Part shown: one piece after another, positions 1-13,600 of the stretch | Layout of the letters: every line of letters begins with the position of its first letter | Numbering within the stretch: the first letter of the stretch is position 1 | DNA from: Cymodocea nodosa | Lineage: Eukaryota; Streptophyta; Magnoliopsida; Alismatales; Cymodoceaceae | Direction: 5' to 3' | Assembly: GCA_036874045.1 (NCBI GenBank) | Contig: CM072344.1 | Coordinates: 12,310,501-12,374,500, forward strand | DNA: 64,000 bases | Made by a program: the position numbers and the translations under genes | The notes under the pieces: generated by a model | Told to the model about the DNA's origin: nothing | The model's database searches: none | The model's input: the letters and a program-made list of their open reading frames with translations, nothing else

Positions 1-229
1 TAGGTTCACTCTCTACCCTATTTTTAGATCTCAAACTCTCATTCAACATTTAGATATTATCCAACCACATAAAGGGGCTAAGACATCTAATGATAATGAT
101 TTGACACATGGAGTTTAATGTACATATTAACCCATATAACAATTGCTTGATTTGCATGCACCAGACATTTGATGTGTATGTATTGTACATCCAGCATTTC
201 GGATAAGTACTTGGCAATGATATTTTGAG

Positions 230-1200
230 AGGGATTTTAGTAAAACATTGAATATAGGGTGTCAACGGTAAGTCACCATACAAGTGACTAAATGTATAAT
301 GGAATTCACTATATATTTGAGACTTGGGCTAAAATCATTTGTTGACTAAGGAAGACGAGTCATCATACAAATAACCAAATGTACAATGGATTTCATCGTA
401 CATTTAGGACTTAAGTGTAAAATCGTAATCAACAAGGAAAGGGAGTATATAACACCATATAAATGGTTAAATGTACAATGGATTTCACTATATATTTAGG
501 ACTTAGGCTGAAATCATTTATTGGCTAGAGAAAGAAGTATATAACACCATATAAATAGTTAAATGTATGATAGATTTCACTGTACATTTAGGACTTAGGC
601 TGAAATCATTTGTCAGCTAGGGAAAGGAATACATAACACTATACAAATGGTTAAATGTACAGTGAATTTCATCATACATTTAGGACTTAGGCTGAAATCA
701 TTTATTGGATAGAGAAGGGAGTATATAACACCATACAAATAGTTAAATGTATGATAGATTTCATCGTGCATTTAGGGCTTAGGCTGAAATCATTTGTCGG
801 TTGGGGAAAGGAATACATAACACTATACAAATGGTTAAATGTACGGTGAATTTCATCATACATTTAGGACTTAGGCTGAAATCATTTGTCGACTGGGGAA
901 AGGAATACATAACACTATACAAATGGTTAAATATACATTGAATTTTACCATACATTTAGGACTTAGGCTAAAATTGTTCGTCAACTAGGGAAGGGAGTAC
1001 ATCACCATACGATAGATTTTACCATACCTTTAAGACTTAGGTTAAAATTGATTTAGCTAGGTGGAAAATGAGTCATCATAGACATAAGCAAATGTACGGT
1101 GAATTTCATCATACATTTGGGAGTTAGGCTAAAATCATTTGTTGGCTAAGGAAGACAATTCATCATAAAAATAACCAAATGTACGGTCAAATGTTGGTTG
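230..1200. repeat. Minisatellite, 92-bp unit
   Basis: The phrase GGACTTAGGCT recurs at about 407, 499, 591, 683, 775, 867 and 959, exactly 92 bp apart, with diverged units on both sides (near 319 and beyond 1040). Each unit carries a TAAATGTAC..TTTCATC..CATTTAGG core. The array lies in intron 9 of the HISN4 gene. No coding potential is seen. Confidence 0.9.
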
Positions 1201-1794
1201 AACCACACAAATGCACTATTAAACCATAAGAGGTTGTATAATGGATTGTTGTTATATAAATTAAAATGTACAGTGACTTTTCACCATACAAATAATAATA
1301 TACAGTAAATTACCACTATACAAATGAGAATATACAGGAGATTGTCACCATCCAAATAGGGTTAAGAACAAGATTATCTAAGTGCTGAGCAAATGTAGGA
1401 CGAATTTCACCGTACAAATAAGAACATACAGCAATAATCTATCATACGAATGGGACTTAGAAGAAATATGAAATGCTCTAATAAAATTATTGCTTATGAG
1501 GACTTTAATGAAGGAGCTGAATATAAGATGCCAACACTTCCCATGAATATTACATTGTGTTTTCTCATTGATTTTCGATTATGAGTTTGCAATACTCATA
1601 TTAACTTTTCAGCATGTACTTGGCACCATTTTCAGCATATTTGGAGGTGAAATTTTGATTATCTTTTCCCCTACACCGATTTTAAAATAATGTGAGTCCT
1701 GTCTACTAGATATTCTTCGATCTATTTCTTGTTGAGTACCTACTGCAAGCTTCTCATTTACAAATATTTTACTTCCTTATCTGGTTTTAATTTT
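1201..1794. other. AT-rich intronic sequence, nothing recognised
   Basis: Degraded remnants of the 92-bp repeat fade out by about 1460. The rest shows no coding similarity, RNA gene or transposon end that I can recognise. Confidence 0.5.
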
Positions 1795-2420
1795 CCTTTT
1801 TGAATCTACATGTATCCTTATAGATTTAACTTTCTTTTTAGCATCATCAAACATCTGTTTCTCGAATTCACATATATCCTTATAGATTCACCTTTCTTTT
1901 ATCATTATCCATCATCTATTCTTCAAATATGTATGCATCTTTGTAGATTTAACTTTATTTAACATTGTCATCATCTATTTTTTGAATTTGCATATAGTTT
2001 TGTAGGTTCAACTTGATTTTGGCATTATCATCATCTACTTTTTCGAATCTATATATAACCATATAGGTTCTAGTTTATTTTAGCATTATCATTATCTATC
2101 TTTTGAATCTACATACATCCTTATAGTTTACGTTGTTTCATTCTTACAGTCATATGAATCTTCAAGGTTTTATTTTACTTTTCGTTTGATATTGCTTGTT
2201 CTAAATGTGTTAGCATGTATCTTTGTAGATCATTCTTTATTTCATACTGTCATTGGTTTTTTCCTTACTATATGTATCCTTGCAATATTTTCTATCACAT
2301 CTGCATTTATATATCATACTTCATCATTTATATCATCAATGCTTATTCATATGTTCTTTTACATGCCTTTTGCATATGACTTTGTCGTTTTGTACTCATT
2401 ATTTCCATGACTACATGAAT
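1795..2420. repeat. Minisatellite, about 61-bp unit
   Basis: A unit of the form TTTGAATCTACATATATCCTT, TAGATTTAACTTT and then ATTATCATCATC recurs near 1801, 1862, 1921, 1981, 2042 and 2102, a period of about 60-61 bp. It becomes irregular towards 2400. The short open frames here arise from the repeat. Confidence 0.85.
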
Positions 2421-3353
2421 CCTTACCATCAAACTGGATTTATCCGTTGAATTGGTGATTGGTTTTTGGTTTCATCTTCTTAGCTTAGCTTTAGCTATTA
2501 TTTAATTAAGCATAAATCATTATCCACCTATCCCATCATCATGTGCCGAAAATCCTTTGGTTGCAGTAAATTTTGTGGCAATTGGGAAGTCAACTTCTAA
2601 TTGAGCAAGCCAGGTGCCTAACACCTTCCTAGCTCATACCTAGAGTGTTTATCCTTGAACTTTAAATAGATCACACATTATCCCTGCTATCTTTTAAGTT
2701 CATCCATCTTTAAGGTTTTCTTAGTTTTACCTTAACAAACTAAGTGACGACTCCTCCATCTCATCCTTATAATTGTCCACTCTGTAATGCTTCAAACATG
2801 AAAATCATAGGTGGATAAGACATTACCAATAGTTATGGTGGAGAGAGAGAAGAGTGATGGCTTAGGTTTTTCTTCTTCTTACCTAAATATTTTACCTTAT
2901 TGGACTCTCAAACCTAAGCTTTTAATGCCATAAGGAAACACAAGATATAATAAAAATGGATCATATTGATAAACAAATATAAAGTCTCTATAAATAGAGG
3001 TTACACAAGGAACACTAAAATAGTTTAAATAATGTGAGACTAAACTTACACAAACATACCTAATACAATAACATTAAACTAACTCATGTACTCTAACAAT
3101 AATATTTTCATAATTCCTACAACAAACTTAATATATCATATATCCTACTATATATTAATTATTTTGTATCATTAAAACCAAATCTAAAAAAAAATCCTAA
3201 AAGCACTCAAGTCATATCGATGTTTCATAGTTTCCATTAAAGTTGGTATTTGAAAGAAAACAGAAGTCTTAAAAACAAATATTTATTTCTTCATTAATGT
3301 AAAATAGTTATCAGTCATTAATCTATCATCTATATCATGCAGCTTAAACATAC
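2421..3353. other. Intron 9 of HISN4, no gene recognised
   Basis: No exon of the cyclase half of HISN4 was found here or further left, so the next exon must lie outside the window. A TATA-like CTATAAATA (2988-2996) could belong to an old LTR, but no matching ends were found. Confidence 0.45.
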
Positions 3354-4641
3354 CTCGTTTTCTTTTGTGTGTTCTCTAACATTGTATTGGTCCCCTTTTG
3401 TTACAACAAGATCACCTTTGTCATTGGTTCGCACATCAAGGCATGCTATTACCTAATAAATTGAAAGAAAAAAAACACAAGTAAAATTGAAGTTGCAAAC
3501 AATATTCCAAGTGTTATCTTATCAATTACATGTCTAATAAAAATGAACAATCAAGCTCCCAAAAAAGAGGAGATAGGAAATGAGGAACTCACTCTTTTAG
3601 CCAGTTTTGATGCCTTTCCTTCAACCAATTTCTGGTTTTGTCAGAAGAAACCATATTAATAAGCAGTATAACATCATGAATGCTCTTCAGAATGCAATCT
3701 AATTCATCCTACCTTTCTCGTTGAAGAAATGGAAGAGTTAAGAAATCTTCTCAACACAGAGAGCCCAACGTCTGATATAGAAAAGTAAATTTCACAATAT
3801 GAAAAAAGAAAAGCTGTAGTGAATAGATACAGACAAAAAGAAACCATTAATGCTTGTCCGCATCAATGGATTCAATGCAGCTGCAACACTAAGGTTCTTG
3901 CAAAAATTTTGTGCAGTATACTCGAACAACAACTTCTTACCAACTCTTAGTTAAAAAGTCACCTACATATCAAGTTAGAAGCCTCAGATGATTGTTATTC
4001 ATTCTATACCCTAAATAGACAATAGGAAACTTTTATTCAATTCAGCTTACCTCCACTTTTTTCTGGATGGAACTGAACAGCATGCACATTTCCTCTTCTA
4101 ATAGAAGCAATAAAATCATCACCATAATCGCATGTTGATGAAATCCAGTCCACATTGGCATCTGACTATACTAGAACACACTAAATTAATGTACCACAAC
4201 TGGCAAATAAATTGGATATACCAAGGTTCAGATCTTACAGGCATTGCACGGTATGAGTGAACAAAATAGACATGTTTCCCTTCTATCTCATCCAAAATTG
4301 GTGAATCTTTGCTTAACTGTAAGGCATTCCAACCAATATGAGGCACTCTCACACCATTAGAAGAGTTAAAACGTCCAACAACACCAGGTATCAAGCCAAG
4401 GCCCTTCACTGCAGAATATCAACATGCAATCACCAATAAAATCTCAAAAGAAACAAAAATTAAATGCCACTAAAAATCTCGCTGGACATTGTGGTTCCTT
4501 ACAATCTCACTACGAAGTTCAGACAAATAGAAATTACCTGGGCCATTCTCCTCACTGTATTCAAAAAGCAACTGCAGACCAAGACAGATGCCTAAAAAGG
4601 GCCGATCCTTTTCTATGTATTGACGTAGTGCTTCATCCATC
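3354..4641 (-). CDS. HISN4: HISN4 exons 4-9 (rest of amidotransferase, start of cyclase)
   Basis: Exon 4 (4538-4641) opens with G-ATG-GAT after a CTAG acceptor, which completes the Gly codon left by exon 3, and holds the catalytic Cys in GICLGLQ. Exon 5 (4239-4408) holds VPHIGWNAL and YFVHSYRA. Exon 6 (4051-4165) ends after QFHPEKSG. Exons 7 (3713-3771) and 8 (3593-3631) form the linker, with [10 protein letters not shown]. Exon 9 (3354-3452) starts the (beta/alpha)8 cyclase. Introns here are 73-279 bp, in strong contrast to the 31-kb intron 3. Donors are GTAATT, GTAAGA, GTAAGC, GTAGGA, GTGAGT and GTATGT. Confidence 0.92.
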
Positions 4642-7600
4642 CTAGAGAAGGCAATTATAATCTTAAGATGTAAGATGTAGTTATAGAGTCTTTCAATTTT
4701 TCATCGATTTCTAATGTCATTATTTCCATCAAATATATTTTTAAGAAAATTCACAATAAAAAATTGAAAATTTCAGACAACATACTAAATTGCACACAAA
4801 CATTTTGAGTGGCAAGACGACAGACATATAATCCAATTCAATATTAGCAGATAAGGCCAGAGAAACAGGATCAAAGACACTAAACAAAAGAGAGTATACA
4901 GAAAAATATAAAAATAATAAAAAAGGAAAACTGATACCTTCCAGAAGAGAATATCACGAAAGATGAAATCATTTGGATTGAATATATTCTTATGTCTTTG
5001 ACAGTGTGGTTGTTATGTAGATTGTTATGGCTCTTTGAAATCTTCAATTCTTACAAATATATCTCAATGTTGTATTCTATTTTTGTAATCAACGTCAATT
5101 TTTACAACAAAAATTAGATGATGGATACATCTATAGTAGTTGCTGTATGAAAGTTTACTAATCTTGATTGAGTAAGGTGCTCATATTTATAAATTGGCTC
5201 AGCTCATAGAAAGGAGAACTTACAAGATTTGAGCCAAATAAAGTACATTAAAAATGAAGTTGATAGAATCCCCAATAAAAGACATTGAAATTAAAGATAG
5301 ACAATGTGGAAACCTTAATAAGCTTTTTAATGAAACTATTATAGAAAATTCTAATATGCAAAATTTTATATATCCACACTATTAATAAAAACTATAGTCA
5401 TTTTAGAAGAATTGGAACATTTGAGGTAAAAGAAACTATTAAAAATGAAATAGTATTCCTATTAAGATTTGAGAATACATGGATGAAAGTGGGTTTAGAA
5501 GACTAACTAATTTTTGAATATAATTTTAAAGATGAAAGATGTCAAATGAATTGAAATAAAAGTGCTTTAATGCCTATATTAAAATAAGAGTGGCATCAAA
5601 CATGTGATAATTATCAAGGTATTAAGTTAATAAGTCATATAATAGCATTTTGGAAAAAATAATTAAACAAAGATTTTGAAAAAAATCAATCTTGATCATA
5701 CACTAAGTAGATCATTATAGAAAGCTATTTTATCTACTGAAGCAAATAATTGAAGCTTAATAGTCAAGAAAAAACCCTCATATGTTGTTCATTGATTTTA
5801 AAACAAAAAGGAATTTAATTAACTACCTAACCACTTATTTTTGCTGCTAGTAGAAAGTAAGGACTTAGATATCGGGATCAATCCTTCTAAAAATAAAAAC
5901 AAGTCAATGATCAAGGATTGTATTGATGAAAACACAATACTAAAAATTGAAACGGATCAATGATCGATCATATTGGCAAAAACACAATACTTTTATGGAA
6001 ACAATTAAAAATTTTCAAATTTCAACTTAAAACTTAAGGATAAGATAAAATAAGCTATGATAAGCATATAAAAACACTTAGATAAATTTTCTAAGTAATT
6101 ATCATGAATAAAATATAAATTAGATAGAGATATAGTAGTCATATACATGAGAAAAGTTTTAAATCATATACAAATAATTGAAAGAAAAAAACTCAATAAA
6201 ATGATTAAAAATTCAGGTTAGATTTCAATAAAATCTAAATTACAGTTAAATAGAATTTAAGTTACAATTCATACTAAAACAAAAATTAATAAGATTATGC
6301 ATAGTACTAGAGAATTTCCAAATCTCCAAAATTAAAAATTTTATCAACTATAAGATTTTAGAGTAAATTATAAATTTTTATTCCCATAATATAGTTAATA
6401 TATTTTTAAAAAATCTTGTATGAATTAATTTAAAAAATAAAAATAAAGTCTGTGAAAATATAATAGATGGATAGAAGAGGAATGTTATTCATAAGAAAAT
6501 ATAAAAAAATTAAAAAATATCAGGATTTTTGTGATTTTTTAATACTTTCATCATTTTTTATGTAATTTTTTTTTTTTCTCTCTTCCATTCTCTTCTCTTT
6601 CTTTTTTCCTTTCCCTTCTCTATAATTAAAAATTTTATCAATTATAAGATTTTAGGGTGAATTATAAATTTTTATTCATAAAATGTATTTAAATCTTTTT
6701 AAAAATATCATGCAAATTAATTTTAAAAATAGATAATAAAGTTTGGGAGAATACAAGAGATAGGTATAAGAAAATTGTTAATTATAAGTAAAAATAATTT
6801 TTTTTTTAAATATATAAATTTTTTTTATGATTTTTTAATACTTTCACCATTTTTAAATATAATTTTTATATAATATTTTTTTTTTTTTTTTCTCTCTTCT
6901 CTTTTCTTTTTTTCCCTTTGTCTTTTTTTTCCTTTTCTTCTTTCTCTTTCTTTCCTCCTCCCATTCGCTTTTTTTCTTTTCTTCTCACATGTATGGCTCA
7001 CTCCCTTCCTTTTCTTCTTTCTTCTTCTTCTTCACTCATCTCACCCATTGAAAACCTTAATGGGTTCCAACAACCAAGAGAGAGGCAAAAACTTCAATTA
7101 CAAATGACAAAGCCTTTAACGATCAGCAATGAAGATGCCAACAAGAGAAAAAAAAACTTCATTGAATCGATCTATCCAACCTTTTGCAACTTAAAAACAT
7201 CTATGATTCCAACAACTTTGTGAGGTCTAATGAATAAGCCTATGTGAAAAGATATGCATACATTTATAGGTGACATTATTATGCATTAATGTGACCCTTG
7301 ATGTTCCCCATGTGTAATTTTTGGTATTCTCGTTAATGCAATGAAGTTATTAAGCGGTTATTAGGTGCATGTTGTAAGTCATGTCACTCATTTATATACT
7401 CATATATAAACCTTTGTACACCTTTCTATTAGAAGTGAATACACATTTTCTTTCCTTCCTTCTTCTCTCTCAACATAATATCAAAGCACGAAGTAAAAAC
7501 ATCTTAGGATATGGTACTAAGTTCTCCCACCCTTCTTCTCCCTTCCGATCACCTCTCTTCTCATTTTTCACTGTTCATCTTTTTCCATTTGTCTCCACCG

Positions 7601-10600
7601 CAAGTCTCTAACTCAACATTGACAACTCCTACAGATGTTGACCACACTTGTTTCCACTCATCAATCCATGGTGGCTCATCAATAAGATCGTTCATCATTG
7701 GATGCTACCCTAGTCCACCCAACTCATCATTTTCATCCAGTTGCAAGTGCTCATCTATCAAATGTTGTCGTTCATCCAACCATGTTGCTACCTAAGTATT
7801 CGCCCATTGTGTTATTAATATTCATCTAATATGAAGGTGTTTCATTTGTGGTATCTCCTATGTGTAATTAATTGTCGTTTTTGTTACTTTAGTGGTACTT
7901 CGTGACTATTTTGTTCTTATGCTCTATGTTGGTATCAATTGAGGCTCACATGTCGTTATGCATCTGTTGGTTAACTTGATGTTGTTTAGTTCATGATTGT
8001 GTATCAACCTATAGTTCAATTTTGTGTTGAAAATGACTTCTCATACCATGAATATCTCCACTTAATCTATACCATCCATTGTTGACTATTCCACTAGTCA
8101 AGTTTAAGGTGGAAAACTGAAAAAATTAATTTTCATTACTCTCAAGGATGATACATGTATGTTGATACAAGGTAGTTAGGCAAATGGATCATCCATTTAC
8201 TCGAATACACAAGTCTAACTCCTTAACACTCTCCCTCAAGCTAAAGCATAAAGATTAAACAATCCCAACTTGTTACAAAAGGTAGTAAAGCTTCCAATAG
8301 GAAGAGCTTTAGTGAATATGTTTACAACTTATCGAGAAGACTATGTGTAGGAGGTACTAATAGTTCCACTGAGTATTAACTAACGAACATAATGGTCCAC
8401 TTCAATGTGCTTAGTTCTTTCATGAAATGTCTCGTTACTCACAATGTATATAACAATTTAATTATCACAATGCATATGAATAGAAGTGGGAATGATCATA
8501 ACTAGCTCAATTAGCAAATTTTGGATCACAGAATTTCTTGACTGACATTGTGTATTGCCTTATATTCTGATTCAACATTAGAAGTAGATACAATATTTTG
8601 CTTCTTGTTGCATCAAGTAATAAGATTTCCACCAAGATATGTGCAAAAACTTGATGTTGACTTTATCAGCCTTGTCACCTACATAACTAACATCAAAGTA
8701 TGTGGCTAGATTTAGATTTAGATATTTTAAGTAGATTAGACCCTTGTCAAAACACTACTTTATATAGACAACAACCCATAAGACCCCTTGCCAATGGATC
8801 ACTTTAGGCTCTTACATGAATTGACTTAGTAATTCCACGATAAACGCTATATCAAGACATGTGACAGTGAGATAAATAAGTTTTTCTATGAGACAATAGT
8901 ATCTTCCAATCCCCTGAAAGGGTTCAACCTTCTTTTCCCATAATTAAGGGTTTGGATCCATCAGTGTCCTTGTTGGCTTACACCTAAGTATATCAGTTCC
9001 CTTGAGAAGATCTATGGCATATTTCCTTTGAGATAATAAAAAATTTTCCCTTGTCTTGAAGAACAAATTCTTTATGTAGAAAATTTTTAGTATTAGTTAT
9101 GCTCTCTATATCATCGTTAATTAATAGAATGTCATCAACATACACTATCACAATGGTGGTTCTGAATGATCGTTGTCAAATGAAAATGGAGCTATCAACG
9201 ATGCATTTCTTGAATTCATGTGCCAGTATAACGGAACTAAGTTTGGCAAACCAAGTCCAAGAATTTTGTTTTAGCCCATAGATGACTTTTCAAAGATGAT
9301 AGACCTCGTTCTCCCCTTAAGCAACATACTCTAGAGGTTGCTCTATGAAGACTTCTTTAGCAAAATCTTCATATAGAAAGACATTTTTAACATCAAGTTG
9401 AGAGAGTGTCTAGGATTTGGAGATGGCTAGAGCAAGTATAATACGAATAAAGTTGAAGCAAGCCACTAAAGAAAATGTATCATAATAATCAACCCATTGA
9501 GTCTAAGTAAAGCTATAAGTAACAAGGCGAACCTTATGCCTCTCAATGGTATCATCTAGTTTATATTTATTAGTGAACACCCAATGACAACTAACCACTA
9601 GAGTATTCAAAGGATGAGTAACAAGGTCCCAAGTTCCTTAATCTTGTAAGGTTTGCATTTCAACATCCACAACATGCTTCCAAGTTGAAAGGGTAAGTGT
9701 TTTCTCAAAATTCTTAGATATAGACTTAGAACCAAGGTTGATAACAAATTGGGTGTTGGTAGGGGATTGATAATTCTAGGAAATAAAGTTGAAAATAGGA
9801 TTGGCACTACATGAACATATACCTTTTCGAAGAGTAATAGGTAAATCAAGGACACTAGAATCTACAATGATAGGTAAATATGGAGTGGCATCTGTTATAG
9901 GAGCAATAAGTGTGCAATGTCGTCATTGATGATATACTTGTAAAGTAGGTGATTGAGGAAGGGTCACAGATAAAGGCTACTATAAAACAACTTCTAATGA
10001 TGATAAGGGAATAGGATAAGGAGAAGGAACACTACGATGAGGGACTTCAAGAGAGGAAGAGGAGTTGAAGGAATGCATTGGATCTGACGTTGTAGGAGAA
10101 AAGTAAGGAACATTTTCTTAAAAGATGACATTAGCAGAAACCAAATATTAATGAGTAGGTAGATGAAAATATTGACATCATTTTAGATAGTGGGTACCCA
10201 ACAAAAATACACTTAATAGACCTAAGAGATAATTTATCAAGACTTGGAGATAGGTTTTTTACAAAAGTAGTAGTACAACTAAAAACCTTAGGAGGTAAAG
10301 AGGACTCCTTGTCAAGAGAATAGTACCACTAAGTGGAGAAGATGGCATGTAGTTTATCAAATATAAAGCAATAGAGATTGCATCACACCACAAGTAGGAA
10401 AGAACATGCATTGCATTCGACCACATCATTTTGCTGAAATGTATAAGGACAAGTAGTTTAATGCAGGATGCTATAATCAATGCAAAAAAAGCTAATAAAT
10501 GATTGAGTGAACTCAAGGACATTAACAATGCAAAAGACTTTAGGAACAAGATCAAATTACGTTTGAATTTCATTAAAGTACTGTTTGATAACATCAAGAA

Positions 10601-13600
10601 TCAATTTCAAGTCTTTCAACAAATACAACCAAAAAACTTGAGAAAAATAATCAACAAACACTATATAAAGATGCAATCCTAGAGGGTCCCCAGACATCAT
10701 AGTGAACAATATCAAATGACTTGGAAGTCGATGCTAACTTACAACTATTAAAGATAATACAAAACTGTTTACCCAAAATACAAGACTGATAATCAAAAAG
10801 ACTAACAGTAATCCATAATGGTGCAACTTGAAGCTTTCAATAAGACAAATGACCAAGACAACAATGTTAAAGAAGAGAGGAATCATTAGAAGTAACAGTA
10901 GCATCAAGACCACATGGTATTTCTTTGACAAGAATATAGGCACCTTGCCCCTACTCACAACTCAAACCTATCCTCCTCTCAGTCTGTAGATCCTAAAATG
11001 TACAATGAAAAAGGAAAAAAATTACAAAACAATAAAGTTTCTTGATAATTTTACTAATTAATAATAGATTTATAGGAAATTTAGGAATATAAAAGACATG
11101 ACTAACGATGACATCTAGATTGATGGTAGTAGTACCCTCACCTACAATAGAGCAACTACGACTATCAACTAAAGTCACTAAATTTAAGTTGGATATCTAA
11201 GTTAGACGAGTAAATAAACTTTGATTTCCAATAACATGGTTAGAAGCTCCTAAGTCAATAATCCAAATAGAATTTTAAGAAGATGTATGAAAGACATGAT
11301 TACTTAAAGAAAGAACATAGGCAACCATAGCATCACTAGATTGTTTTATCATCAATTCATCATAATCAGCTTGAGACATTTGCATCATTTCTAACATGGT
11401 TGAAAAGATAATAGCCAAGGCGTCTGCACAAACAGCATTGGCAAATGATGGTGGTGTAGAAGGACACCCAAATTTATCCTAACATTTTTTGGAAGGATGA
11501 TTTGTACACCCACAATGAGTACACAAGGTTGTAGAACTATTTTGTCCACCTTTAGTGTGATTACCAAATCTACCTCGACCATGACGACTACACAAGTTTC
11601 CTTGCTATCCAGTCATTATAGCAAGAGTTGAAGAAGTAACCAAAGTAGCAAAGGAGGTAACCAGTGCCTAAGTGATGAGTCTAAAGACTTGACTAAAGGT
11701 AGATTGTAGGGAAGGAATGGTGTCAACCACAAGAACTTGTCCACCAATTTGGGATGCTAATTCAGGATGAAAATTGACAATAAACAGTGCTACAAATAGC
11801 TCATGGCGATAATGACGTGAGGTGGCAATATCTATCATACAAGGTTAATAGTCTTCTAACTCTTGCAAGAGAGAACATAACTTGGAGTAAAACATTTGAA
11901 GAGAGTATTCACCCTAATGGTGATGAAAAAGTTGCTCATATATCTATAAAACCTTGAAAATATTATTATCATGTTCATATGTAGCATGCCAAATTTCCCA
12001 CATATGTTTTGCAAAGCGAATTTCAGTTATACCAGGAAGAATATCCTCATCAACATTGTTCAGCATCCATGTCATGACTGCATAATCTATAGCATGCTAA
12101 GCAGAGTCTTCAATGGAAGGTAAGTCTGTCAAGTGTTGTTCATGCATGTTAGAGATAAAGAACATTTCAAAGGAAGGTGCCCATGTGTGATAGTTGTTCT
12201 TAGTCAATTTCACACCTGTAATAGTAAGTCGATCAAGCAAAGGAGAATTGAAGTGACTACTAGATCCAAGGGTGGACATCCTCCCAAATAAGGTTTTGAT
12301 GGAGGCACCTGATGAAGGAGAACCAGACATTATGGTTCCTTACAAGAGAGGATAGGACATGCGACTTTTACCAGGAGCCACTGACCTAGTCATCTAGATG
12401 CAAGGATGACATTATGTATGGGAGTAGCTACTTGTGCACAAAACACGCGATCGTTGGAAGCTACGAATGAACCAAAAGAACACAGGACATGACATGAATG
12501 TAGAACAAAAGAGCTCGAAGGGCAAGACAATCGACCTCACTCAAATACCAAGTCAAGTTTAGGGTGGAAAACTAGAAAAATTAATTTTCATTACTCTCAA
12601 GGTTGGTACATGTATGTTGATACAAGGCAGTTGGGTAAATGGATCCATTTACCTGAATACACAAGTCTATCTCCTTAACACCACTCTTACTCTCCAACAA
12701 CTTTTTTAGTGTTCTACCTTTTGGCATTCTCTTGTCCTTGAAGAATATGAAGAAACTAGAGCTCAGCTACAATCGCTTTTGTTAAGAATTTTGTTTTGAT
12801 GATGAATATTTTACTAAAGTTTATAAATAAATTTAAATAAATCTAAGTATAATAGCCATGTAATTAGACGTTAAAAAGTTATCGAAGAGTTTCATTTAAA
12901 TTTTGAATAGTTAAGTTTTCGGATAGTTAAACTTTTGAATATTTAACGTTTCTATTTACTCAAAGAGTTATGTTAAAAATTCGTATAGTTAAATTATCTG
13001 CACGTGTATTTTTAACATTTTAAGTTTTCACATGTTTTCTATGTGCATTAGGTAATAAAAATCAAAAAGTTAGATAACTGTTTAAGTTTTTATACGTATG
13101 GAAAGATAACTATTCGAGTTTTATAAAGTAACTAATGAATAATTAAGTTTTCTTATTTCAGTCACGTGTTTTGCAGGTATAAAAACTTGAAGAGTTACAA
13201 ATAAGTGTTCGAGTTTTTACATGCATGGAAAGATAACTATTCGAGTTTTATAAAGTGACTAACAAACAGTTGAGTTTTCTTATTTCAACCACGTGTTTTG
13301 CACGTGCAAAAACTCAAAGAGTTACAAATAAGTATTCGAGTTTTTACAGAACTTAAATGACAAGTATTCGAGTTTTTATAAGACTTAAATGACAAGTATT
13401 CGAGTTTTTACAGGACTTAAATGATAAGTATTCGACTAAAGTGGTGACTTAGAAGATATTCTACAAATCTTCAAGAAAAAGAATTTTTGATGGATCTACA
13501 GTATGAAATCATGGAAATTCAAAATAAAAAGTGGAGATAATAGAAATTCAAAAAGACAATGGAAATCGTGGATAATTTAAATTTGAATTAGTAAGTGAGA

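Larger units (their letters stand above)
8096..12680 (-). mobile_element. Ty1/copia retrotransposon with 133-bp LTRs and CCACT duplication
   Basis: The element has near-identical ends at 8096-8228 and 12551-12680, flanked by the direct repeat CCACT (8091-8095 and 12681-12685). In its own (minus) sense each LTR begins TGTTAAGG. A TGGTATTTGAG primer site abuts the 5' LTR and a GAGGGAGAG purine tract precedes the 3' LTR. Total length 4,585 bp. The LTRs differ at roughly a tenth of positions, so this is not a recent insertion. Confidence 0.92.

Noticed and set aside
230-1200. CRISPR-like regular array
   Set aside because: The whole 92-bp unit is repeated without unique spacers, and the DNA is plant nuclear.
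2186-2450. Two overlapping hydrophobic small proteins
   Set aside because: They lie in the degraded end of the 61-bp minisatellite and have no start context or similarity.
4424-4645. Plus-strand 73-codon frame
   Set aside because: It is antisense to HISN4 exon 4, whose minus-strand reading contains the catalytic GICLGLQ motif.
6918-7223. 101-codon frame starting MSFFSFSS
   Set aside because: Its first third is a pyrimidine tract and the remainder has no recognisable domain or splice context. Not enough to call a gene.
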